The translations under genes and the position numbers were made by a program. A DNA stretch of 64,000 bases from Phallusia mammillata (Eukaryota > Chordata > Ascidiacea > Phlebobranchia > Ascidiidae), in assembly GCA_003260075.1 (NCBI GenBank), contig QLIY01000169.1:79824-143823 (forward strand), in the 5' to 3' direction. A model generated the notes under the pieces. It saw nothing but the letters and a program-made list of their open reading frames with translations. It ran no database searches and was not told the origin of the DNA. Shown here piece after piece: positions 46,001 to 56,486 of the stretch (position 1 is the stretch's first letter; each line of letters starts with the position of its first letter).

Positions 46001-46304
46001 AAATTCACCAGTTAACTAAACTTTAAACGCTGATTAGATTTTTCCATTGAATATGGGTTTTGTCTATATCAGGACAAAATGTATGTTTGAAGTACACAAA
46101 CATGCTTAAGTAACACACTTCTAATTTGGCATTGTAGAAGAATGGGATCTAGTCTTTGGTGACCCGACAAAGTTTGGCCTTGGACTTTTCTCTGTCCTTT
46201 TTGATATCCTCTTCATAGTGCAGCACTACGTTCTTTACCGCAAGAAGCGGATTGTGGAAGGTGGGCTGCTTGCTGGAGATGATGCTAGTGACACTGATGC
46301 ATAA
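43023..46304 (+). CDS. CTNS: Cystinosin, lysosomal cystine-proton symporter
   Basis: Nine exons, 43023-43098, 43164-43321, 43582-43682, 43746-43889, 43979-44078, 44150-44269, 44336-44506, 44651-44768 and 46138-46304, give exactly 385 codons (384 aa; human 367). A signal peptide ([19 protein letters not shown]) leads a luminal N-glycosylatable domain (NMT, NVT, NTT, NFS, NST sequons), then seven membrane segments. Both PQ-loop motifs are present ([12 protein letters not shown] and TLIKYIPQA), as are [20 protein letters not shown] and [18 protein letters not shown]. The protein exports cystine from lysosomes. The usual GYDQL lysosomal signal at the C-terminus is missing; the tail ends DDASDTDA. 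The last intron is inflated by two copy-Cn-copy structures. Confidence 0.95.
45074..45746. repeat. ~331-bp direct duplication around C11 in the last CTNS intron
   Basis: Copies at 45074-45404 and 45416-45746 both start atacgtgtaacatagtttat and both end aacgttaatacaaca. C11 (45405-45415) lies between. About ten scattered substitutions separate them, an allele-like level of difference. Confidence 0.88.
45764..46025. repeat. ~125-bp direct duplication around C11 in the last CTNS intron
   Basis: Copies at 45764-45892 and 45904-46025 share cactttcaaacaataaagct and end taaactt or ccaaactt. C11 lies at 45893-45903. The second copy lacks a few bases near attcatgacc. Confidence 0.85.
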
Positions 46305-46406
46305 AGTCGCTCGTTGGTTGCTCTAAGTTCTTAAATAGTGTTTCCTGTTTGTAAAGTAGCATGTCGATTTGTGTGTTTTTTAAACTTTTTAGCGGATTTT
46401 ACTTTT

Positions 46407-46740
46407 GCGATTGTTCATAGTTTCGATTCATCAGTTTAATGAATCCACTTTTTTAAAATACGGCACTCTTTTTAAAGTAAATTTTATATCTCTTAATAAT
46501 GTTAATGTTTGTTCCAATTTATTTTGTTTCCGTAACATCAAAGTGTTTCCTGGTTGAATTTATTAAACCCCCCCCCCGCGATTGTTCATAGTTTCGATTC
46601 ATCAGTTTAATGAATCCACTTTTTTTTAAATACGGCCTTCTTTTTAAAGTAAATTTTATACCTCTTAATAATCTTAATGTTTGTTCCGATTTATTTTGTT
46701 TCCATAACATCGAAGTGTTTCCTGGTTGAATTTTTATTAA
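46407..46740. repeat. ~160-bp direct duplication around C10 after CTNS
   Basis: Copies at 46407-46567 and 46578-46740 both start gcgattgttcatagtttcga and both contain gtgtttcctggttgaatt. C10 spans 46568-46577. They lie in the 3' untranslated or downstream part of CTNS. Confidence 0.87.
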
Positions 46741-47376
46741 GTTGCGAGTTGTGATTATTTTCTATCTTTGCTTATTCGTTCAACATAATAATTTTCAGTC
46801 GGTATTGAAAAATGCCAAACGGTTGTGGGTGGGACTGATTTAAACGTATTTCATATTTTCTCTTGCAAAAGCAATTGACTTTAAATTTGCATTGTAGTTA
46901 TATTCTGCTAGGGAAAGCTGTAAAGCCAACGAAGCTGTTTTATTGTCACTAGTCGTGTGTGGTAAAATATGTGAAATTACACATTGAAATTATCTATTGC
47001 TGTTTTCGACGCACTTGATTTGCTGTGCATTGCCAAAGCAATGATTCACCTTTGCGTGTGTTATCAGTCGCCAGATGGGACTAAAGAGCAGTCTTAAGTT
47101 GAAACCTAGGACTAAAAAATGTGTTTTCCAAACACTGAATTGTTGTTTTCATTTGGCGCAAATAAAAAATTCGACATGTAACGTTTGTTATTACGGTCCA
47201 ATCAACAATTATGTTTATGTTGCTAACGTTAGAAGTATTTTTTGTTTGCTCGGTTTAAAATACTGTGTGAATAAAATGTTGCTGCAGCGTAGGACAGTGA
47301 CTTGGTTTGAGGTAATTTCGTTATTATGCAAACCCTAATTTGTATAAAACGGGTTATAACTTTTTATGCACTAACA

Positions 47377-47668
47377 CAGTGCTCTTCAACCGGTGTGCAC
47401 GGTGAACCCTAGGGTGCACCAAAATATGCATGGGGTGCACCAGTACGAAAAGGTATACAAGGGTGCATCATTAACTTAATGAACCATTAATATTTGACTT
47501 TCCGGATAGAAAAAAGGTGTAGGTTTCAACTGATGTATACATAAACCTCTGTATTTTCAGTGCGGTTGAAGTATATCTATGTCAAAAGACGTTTTAGGCA
47601 GAGTGCGGATTGACTTTTTAAGTAAACAGGGTGCCTGAGTGCGTCACAAAAAAGGTTGAAGAGCACTA
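47377..47668. mobile_element. hAT-type MITE, 292 bp, perfect 8-bp target duplication
   Basis: Ends are CAGTGCTCTTCAACCGG and AGGTTGAAGAGCACTA. The repeat cactaaca flanks both sides (47369-47376 and 47669-47676). The interior has several ggtgcacc motifs and no coding capacity. Confidence 0.88.
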
Positions 47669-50600
47669 CACTAACATACCGAAAAAGTTTCCCTATATCT
47701 TTACCTTCTTCAGGGCACCCTATCACAGTGCCAGTTTGCACACAATACTTGCTTTCATAATCATGCAAACTGTTATGGGGCGAGAGCATAACCCGATTTA
47801 AATCCTAATGGCTAATACGCTTTACTCAAGGTTGTGGAATTGAGATTCCATTCACTTATCTTGTTGGCATCCAGCACCTGCGTTTCATGTTGTCCCTTCC
47901 GCTTCTAAAAGCCGCCATCGCTACTCCTTTCGTTTGTTTTTCTCATTAGCTTAGCGCCCAGCTTTTGAAAGCAAACATCATCGCAAGCCTTAGAAGCCGC
48001 CGACGATGGCTTTGTTGGTCCCTTTACGATCAGCAACGGGGGCGTGAGTGCTAGCCCCAGCTCGACGCCTATCCCACGTTAGGCCGGCTGTCCTGGCCTT
48101 TTGTGAAAATCGCCTTGTATGGCAACTTAGTTTGGGATGTAAACACGAAGTAGTTTACACCCGACACACGCCTCATTGACAACAATTAGTATCGTTACTT
48201 TTTCATCGCGTCGCACGACGTCGGTTGTTAGCGAACAACGAGAAAACAGGAATTTGCGACCGGATCCGTTTGATCGCACGACACCAGCGCTTTCACCTCA
48301 TTGAGCAAGAAATCGCGCAATTCGCATCGAACAAAAGCATGCTATGTAATCCGACGCCAATTTTGTATCAAACATTCTCGATCGCCCGGGGACTCTGGTG
48401 GCTTTAAGGGGCTTTCTTCCGCTGAATGCCGATATCTTCGTTGCTTGGAAAGTGCTTCGTCGTGCTGCGTTTGATGTATGAACCGGTCCACGACCTCACC
48501 TTTTCGCGTAACTGTAAACATTTTGTTATTTTCGGAAAATTGCCTGTGACCGCTGTGCTTTTCTGAGATTCGGTGAAAGTTTATTCGGGTTAAGTTCTGC
48601 TAAGCAAGGCTTTACGGGACGTAGGAAATAGCAATTAACTTTAAATTTTCCAGTTTGATGTTTCACTATTTTTCAGACCGCGCAGCATGATCTCATCCTC
48701 AAATGTGTTTTGTTTTCAGCGAACTTTATCATTGGGTTCATGCAAGTCTCTGCTAAAAGCATGAGACACAGAAACACGATCTTGTTGTATATATCAACGC
48801 CCACATTAAGCGCAAAGAAAACAGGCAGATGGTCCCAAAAGTTATTGTTCACAAAGTCGTTAACCCCGTTGTCCACTCAGCAGTGGATAGGTTTGATGTG
48901 CTTTTGCGTTGCTTGCCGTCTTTGACATGCTTGGCGAGTCGAACCCGTGTCGCCCTGCTCGGTGGGACAGTTTCGTGACAGCTGTAACCCGATGAAGATG
49001 AATGGCAAGGACGCCCAAATTCCAGCGTTCGTTACTGTTCCATCACTTGAGATTACACCACTTCACTGCAACTCATTAAATCACGCCGCAAAAGTCTTCT
49101 TAATGTGCTTTTGTTTGTCAAACCTGTTTCGTAAACTGTGTAGTTTATGTAATGGTTTCGTTCAAGTTTCTCGCCAGAATATGAATTTGTTTGCATTTCT
49201 ACGGTGCGTTGGTTGTGAATTGCGCCGGCAGACCAGAAAACATCCTTGGCTGGCCTCTGTGGAGAGGTGAAGCGGGGGACAAGCTAATCCCAATGCAAAC
49301 ACGGCGTACTCCGGCAGCTACCAGTCTGAACACTTTCCATTTCTGCTAGCTATCCGATACCGAAAGCACCATGCTCAGAATGCGGATATCAACCGGAGAT
49401 TGAGCTTCGACAAAGGAAATCGTATTATGAAGCCGCGTAACGCGACACCACATTAGACGGCAATCGCGACGGTTACGTCAGTTCTAAGTAGTGTTAGTGA
49501 ATCATTAACCGTCTGTTTTGCGAGGTGCTACGGAGTTTACACCTTGACAGGACGATTGTCCACTCGTGAGAAATCGAAGGAGATCCAAATATGAGATATT
49601 CGCCAATCGCTCGCTGTTTATTTACTCCAACTACGGGGTAGTGAGTCAGGCGGTTCGGCGGACTAAATTAAAGTGGCCGTATCGCCAAATACATCATCGC
49701 CCGATGTTCCTAGCCGTTTTACTTCATAGACGCCCCCCGACAACTCGAAACGCAAATAGCAACGCTGTGTGCTCTGCGTTAATTCCCCCTTTTGGCGCGG
49801 GGTCACTTTGACCGCGGGCACTTTTGTTTCGACCGAGTCTTGGCAAATCATCCATGCATGTGCTGGAAAAAATTGCCACCTTTCCTTGTGCACTTGATGT
49901 GGTGAGAAAACATTTGCAAACAGCCGCAAAATTAATGGACGGATCAGATGCGCTTCGTGCCCTTGTCAAACTGCGGGCAGTTTAAGTTGTTTGTTGCATG
50001 GGGGAGTGCTGTTTGTTTTGGGTCTACGAATTCCAGCCAAGACAACCCGGTTCACCAGCACCGGATTAACTATACGTAATGAAGCCAGCGTATTTTTTAC
50101 CATTCTGAACACAAAGCGTGCGACAGGGAAACCGTTTTCAGTCCCCACAATGCACAAACACAGAACAAAGAATTTTATCAATCGTCGGCCCTTAAAGTCC
50201 TCGCGGCATGTTATCGTTGTCATGGATGACTTACGGCATTTCGTACTTTGACGCAATCGTTTACGAGCTGTCCGTCAAATAGCAGCTGTCCTGGCGAGAT
50301 CGAACCGGCCCAAGTAATGGCGTCCATAATTGTATCACGTTTGCGCGAGGAGCCTTTGCCGCCTGTTCAGCGTTTGACCCTGGAAGCCTGTAAACATACC
50401 ACAACACCGGAAGACAGCAGAAGTGATTGACGTCAAGCAAACTGCACGATCTGTCGCACTGCAGATCCAAACGAAAGGAATTTGGATTTGCTGGGGCTTG
50501 ATTCGTCAATGTGTCCGTGATTGGCACCGCCAAAGGGTCGCATCTGGCAACTGGCAACGTCGATGAGATTCCTTCGTCCACTCGTGGGAATTCCGTACAC

Positions 50601-51525
50601 GTTTGGCAGCGCTATTGGGGCAGCAAGATGTCAATGGACATTTACTTAACGGTCACGTTCGCAATGTCATGCATGATTCATTTCTGCAATATCGGAAACA
50701 TTTGCACTCAATGTTTCCTGCCAGGGTACAATAACCGCAAAATAACCTTGGAATCAATCCCATCATATCTCTTGCTTGTTGAGTTGCTATTTCTGTATCA
50801 CACAGTTGGTTGGACGCCGAGTACGGGTTAGAATCGGGTGAAGCGCACCTTTCTGCTCTAGTGGGACGTTTTGAATTTACTTATTTGTTTAATCCTGTCA
50901 GCTTTTAGCTTGCGGCGCAAATGCCGTCAAGCAAATGGGCTTTTCTTGTTGAAGCGATTTGCAGCGCTTGCCTAATTAAATATTTATTTAGATCCATGAA
51001 TGGTTTTTCCAACTAATGTTTCTCGTGAAAATGTTTAACCTGAAACGCATCGCAGTTGATTGAAGAGGGAAATGTGGGGACTCTTCCGTTACTTGTGAAA
51101 ACACCTTCGCTTCAGCAAAATACCTTTCCTTGCAACACGGACTAGCAATTAAATCGGCGGATTTTGGTTTATAAACGCGACATATCGACCGGGTGATTGG
51201 CATTTGGTGTGGTAAGGTGCTTTTATTCGTAGACCTGCGTGCTTAGGCCACAGATCATGGATTTCGCACGTAAGAACCATAAACCAATAAAGACAAGAGG
51301 TTGCGAGTGCTGGTTCTATCGACCGGTGACTACACAACATAGGACTCCGTTTAACCTGTGGATTAAAGCGGGTCGGGGAAGAGGGCACTTACACAAGCTA
51401 CGTTTACCAGCTTTCGATCGATGCGTGGGACTCATTGACAAGTGCTGCTTGATTTATTGTTTACTGCTTGTTTTCACACTAATTGAATCGGCCCTCCAAG
51501 AGCAGGTGGCGTATGTTGATGGGCC

Positions 51526-52095
51526 TCTTTGTGATTGGCTGTTTCTTGTCCGTCACTATATGACGTCATAACTGGTACGAGCATCTATCAGGGGTCACCA
51601 AACTTTTTTCACTGCGGGCCGGATAAGTTTAATAATGATTCGCGCGGGCCGCATGGTTTACAAGCGCCCTCTTTCCAAACTTAGCCCGCGAAGCGATTTT
51701 TAAAGGGGCGCTAAGATATAGCTTTTCTGTAATCCCATTTAAAATCTGTTGATGCGACTGTTAAACTGTATAGTTAGCCCCATCATACTAGCAATACTTA
51801 TATATTATCACAAGTAACCAAAGAAGGCAATTGTTTGCGCACAATTAACACTTGTAGACTTGTTTGTGACATAACAAACTGGCTTTGAATCAATCCTGGG
51901 CGTTGTAATCGTTTGAAACTTGGTAATATCATTTCTACATATCGCGACAGGAAAACTTTAGTAAGGAGCAGAATATTTTTTTAATATTACAAAGTTATTA
52001 ATACAATTTAGCAAACGAAAACCCCCCCCCCTTCGTGATTGGCTGTTTCGTGTCCGTCACTATATGACGTCATAACTGGTACGAGCATCTATGAG
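51526..52095. repeat. Direct duplication around C10: one copy with an hAT insertion, the other empty
   Basis: The left copy (51526-51588) runs through gtccgtcactatatgacgtc to gcatctat, where CAGGGGTCACCAAACTTT begins an hAT-type element. The right copy (52032-52091) has the same sequence to gcatctat and then continues gaggattaag with no element. C10 (52022-52031) separates the inserted sequence from the right copy. The expected 8-bp duplication would be gcatctat. Confidence 0.85.
51589..52021. mobile_element. hAT-type element, right end missing at a C-run
   Basis: It starts CAGGGGTCACCAAACTTT, the same end as the nested element at 38493, and has an early cgggccggataag motif. It carries no obvious coding capacity and stops at C10 without its inverted right end, so it is truncated by the join and not by decay. 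Confidence 0.75.
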
Positions 52096-55000
52096 GATTA
52101 AGTTGTTGACCTTTAGGTTTTATTTGCGGATTTTTCTTTTAACTCCCCAATGACACATGTTTAAGCTGAGTGATTGTATCGTGTGTATTCTAAATTTAAA
52201 GATGCAGTAAAAATGTCCTCTGAGCTGAGCAAACGTACTAATTTATGCTTAATTGGGGTTAACAAAACGCTTTTTTTGTGTTTGTCTCTGTTTCAAAGCT
52301 GACCAGAAGGCTCCTGCTTTCATTCAACGAATATCGTAAAACTTTTGTTTTCAGGTCCTGAGATAAGTATAAAAAAAATTTGTGCCGGCACATAGGTAGG
52401 AGGGGACATGCGTAAAATTACGAAAAGTTACCTAATTATTATTATCAACTTAGTTCAAAACAAATCTTTACTCCGAAAGATTTTCTTGCTTGGAAAATAC
52501 GTCGAATAAAAGCACGTTTGTATGTGATTATGAATTTGGTACGACTTTAAGCTTAAAGCAACTTATACCAAGTGAGATTTTTTGCGAATGTTCCAACCGC
52601 AAACTGGTTTATCTTTGACCCAAACTGCCTTTAAACCGTGTATCGCAGTAATCCGGACAAAAGCGCATCTTGTTGACTGGGGTTGCCGAGACGCGTGACG
52701 TGTTTCAGTCACAACAAGGAAACCACAGAGCACGACGAAGGCATAAATTTTGCAAGTCGTGTCAGGCGATGTTTGCATGCACGAACTTCTCAGTTCAGGG
52801 CGAGCCAAGTTTTTGCACAGTTATGACTTTGCAGTTCCACGTTTCACACTCAATCGTGAATGGCAAATTGTTGGGATATGGCATCAGGTGGCAATCTGCT
52901 GCCAAATTGACGCGCATAGTTTCCCTGGGAAAACGCATTTCGCCGGGTTCGTGCAAGGACGCTTACGATGGAAAGAACCCCTGTTGTCAGCGATATGTAA
53001 AAACCCAATTTCCGACCTATTTGCATTTTTCGATTTATTGCTTTTACGATCGAAAGCGAAATGACAAATATGTTATTTCAAGGTCTAGACGTCTCACAAA
53101 TATGCAGTTGTCAAATGTGATATAGCCATACATCAACACGATCTGTAAACTATAATATATCGAAAAGCAAAATTTAACAAAAAACTGAGTTGTTCTTTCC
53201 CAAGCTAATGCGGTAAAGTTTGTTTTTCAACACGAGTTTAGCTATTGTATATTATTTTGGAGAAACATATGGTTCCAAAAACAAATTTACACAGAACAAC
53301 TCTAACAACCTTTGACTACCCTTACTTTAAAAACAGAAACGATTTGTCAAAAGTCAAATGTCTACAAACATACAACCAACCGGCTAATGTCGACAATACA
53401 AACAGTATTTTGCGCTCGCAAATCATCAATATATTCAACAACCTTATACGACTCCCGACGTAGAACAAATAGAAGTGCCCTAGGGGGTCAAGGAGGCACC
53501 TTTGTCTCTGATCTTATCAACACAGGATTAGACTGGCAGGCTACAATTCTGTAGGCAATCGGATGCCACTACAACATCCGAGTCTTCCCGAGTAAGGTTT
53601 ATGCACTGATTTGCGTGTGGATCCAGGCCAGCCGTTGACCCTATAGGACGTCTGCTGTGGATGGATCCGACCTGAATTGCAACCTTGAAGGATCGAAAAG
53701 TTTGACTCGATATGTCAACACAGCGTTGTTCAAGTGCACAAGAGAAAGCAAAAGGGGAGTTTTAAGATTCGCAAGCACCATGAGTTTCTGACCTTTTTCA
53801 TGGCAGACGCGTAAAGTGAAGAGCACCCGTGAGGGCAAAGCAGTTTTTTTGGCAACGGTATGGGACAGACTTTAAAACTTGGTGTTGAAAGGTTTATAGT
53901 TTGATGTTTATTTAACTCCGTCGGACCGCTTAATTGGTCTTCTCGCAGTATTTCATCGGTTTTGAAGTAAGTTTAATTCTGATTAATAATCTGCAAGCAA
54001 ACGCGAGGCACGATCAAGCGCAGGTAAACGAGGAAAGGTATAAATTAATGAGAAGTCAAGGTTTTGAATATTACCAACGCTTAAAGTGTTTATTATAGGC
54101 CATTAATCATCAACATCGGATAAAGCAGTCGGCAAAGGCTGTTTGCGGAGTTGTATACATGTTGGCCGAGGTGAGGGATTCTGTGTTTTATAGTTCACTT
54201 GTTCGTGCAGAATGCGGTCTAAGGATTTAGTGTGATAAAGTTGTAGATAATCTTATGACAGCAAATTAGGTTTATGTCTCGTGTTGGTTGGGCTGGGCGG
54301 GCCAAAACTCAAGCTGCGTGCTTCCGTAGTTGCTGATCGCAATTAACGAGGCTCAGAGCTGACCTAGACAGCAAGGAGAAACTCTTGGCGCCGCAATTTG
54401 TTCCGATGAGATTCGGTGCATGTAATAATCGGATGATCGCTGCATCACAACACTCTGAAATTATCGTTGTGCCAGGGTGGCCCAACGATACTTAACCGCA
54501 AACCTAAAGCCTACACATGGTTCACTGTATCGTATAAGATATAACCGTAGCCTATTTAAATGCTAACGGTGGTCATCCTGCGATTGTTTACGGTCATTTG
54601 CAAAATCCATACGGTTACAGCCTTATGGGTATGCTGCGCGGAAGTTAAATATCAGCTTAGGCTCGGGCACCGCTAATTCTTTGTTTTGTGTGCGTCAAGA
54701 CAACCACGGATTCTGCGCAAACCGAAGTAAGAATTTGCATCGGCGAGCCGCCTATAACGCGTCCGAGCGAGTTTCGAGCGCTCTACCTACCACAGTCGAG
54801 TTGTTGCGTCAATAAAGTGACAATAATATATCCCGTGCGCCCGTGCGATTTACCGATAGCCGCTGACGTCAATCAGGTTGTGCCGGGATTATCGAAGTTT
54901 TTGCTGTAAACTCTCAAGCGTATGGGTTTGCGTTTATTGAACGTCCTAAAAGTTAGTCTTCATCCGATTAGACGGCATTTTTGCGACGACAATGAAATAG

Positions 55001-56267
55001 TGTAACGTATACTGTTTAGCTTGTAGTCGATAAGGGATGAACGTTAAAATGAACACGCCAAACCTGTATGGTGGTAAAACAACATGTGAAGTATTTTGTT
55101 GTATAATCAAGAGGCTTTATTAGTTTTGTGCTGGAGTAGATTCGCTTATTATAATAAACAACACGACAACTTGCAACTTGCATATTACCAATGCAGTGTG
55201 TGGTTTTTAATTAAAACTGAAAACTCAAATATGCTACGAAATCGTGTGACAATTAATATAGGAGTGGTATAGGGAATTCATTTAAACGCAAAAATTGCAA
55301 GACGGGCCGTAATCTTTATTAATGATCAATCTAATTGGTTTAGTATCGTATATTTTACCATTAGACGGAAGTTGTGGCGACGTAATGTGTTGCAAACACC
55401 ATCCGGAAAATCCACTGACTCAGTAAATCCCAAATCGATACAGGTTTTGTCCCATGCCCCAAAAAACTGGGGTTGAAGGCATTGGGTGACGAAAAACATT
55501 TAAACTTTAATACATGAATTTTCACACTATATGCCGTGTGGGAGTATTGATATTGTGCCCAGTTCAAACTTTATATCTGTCGCATAATCGAAGTAGATGC
55601 TTCCTTTTAACAAGTCATTAAAATGTTTAACATTACAATGCAATGTAACGAAACTTAAAAACACAAAATAAAGGTGGGGCAGGTTGGTGTATTGTGCCCT
55701 GCAACAAGTGTTTTTACGTGTGTTTGCAAATGGGCGAAAGGCATAAGATAAGTTGCTACTTTATTTTGATTCTTTGGCAATTACAGATTGATTGGTGTAT
55801 TTTAAACCAAATCACAATCATATAACAACTCGCTCCAATCGGTTTCACCTCAGCACGCGTTTTGTCGTTGCGCTTTATAAAATGTCGTGGTTAAAACAAT
55901 CTTTCAGTTTCGTCGCGGCAAACACTGGAACAGCAACCCCACCGTGGTGTGCAAAGGGGCAAAAGATGTGGGACCAAGATGTGCTGGCAGCGGGCCCCGG
56001 CGGCTTAGCCAAACACTGTAATTGGAGGAACGCAATTTTACTCTTAGGAAAGGCGAATGTCTGTTTTGAGTGCGCGTAATTTGACACGGTACGGATTCGC
56101 CTGAGCATGTCGACTTGCCGCTCACCGAGAGGATTTCGGCGTTAACAGACGAATGTGTCATCCTCTGCGGGGCCCTGCTGCATGGAGTGCGATTGCAAGT
56201 CTATGGGCAAGTACCAAAAGTGTTTTTACTTGGGTTTTTACGTGTGTGGGCGATAGGCATACACTTT

Positions 56268-56486
56268 ATGTACTACGATAAGTTGCTACTTTATTTTGAT
56301 TTCTTGACAATTACTTTGTTTTGCGTTTTAGATCCTTGCACTCCCAGGCGGGAGAGAGCGGCAGGCCCATTAGAACAAAAAAATGCGAGCACGCCCAAGC
56401 GTCCCAAATGTTTTGACTACAAATGTTGTCCGTGTGTGGATCTACACTACCTTCGAAAGACACAATTTTTCCTAATTACTCGATAG
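56268..56486 (+). CDS. Weak candidate for a small secreted Cys-containing peptide
   Basis: An ATG-initiated frame of 72 residues has a hydrophobic start (KLLLYFDFLTITLFCVL), then a hydrophilic basic part (TPRRERAAGPLEQKNASTPK) and a Cys cluster CFDYKCCPC. The stop at 56484-56486 is followed within about 20 nt by AATAAA. An acceptor-like ttttgcgttttag at 56318-56331 inside it leaves open that only the second part is an exon. The hydrophobic start lies in a segment that recurs at 55709-55786, which weakens the call. No family is recognised. Confidence 0.25.
   Translation: MYYDKLLLYFDFLTITLFCVLDPCTPRRERAAGPLEQKNASTPKRPKCFDYKCCPCVDLHYLRKTQFFLITR

Noticed and set aside
45074..46740. CRISPR-like or satellite interpretation of the repeated blocks
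   Set aside because: Each block is present only twice, with C-runs between and no regular spacers. The host is an animal, and the structure is a copy-Cn-copy join.
47075..47338. 87-codon ATG frame after cystinosin
   Set aside because: Cys-rich but without signal peptide, similarity or transcript signals.
52670..53125. 151-codon plus-strand frame
   Set aside because: It starts at TTG, has no recognisable similarity, and another frame is open over 100 codons of the same region. Chance is plausible in a 16-kb CpG-rich tract.
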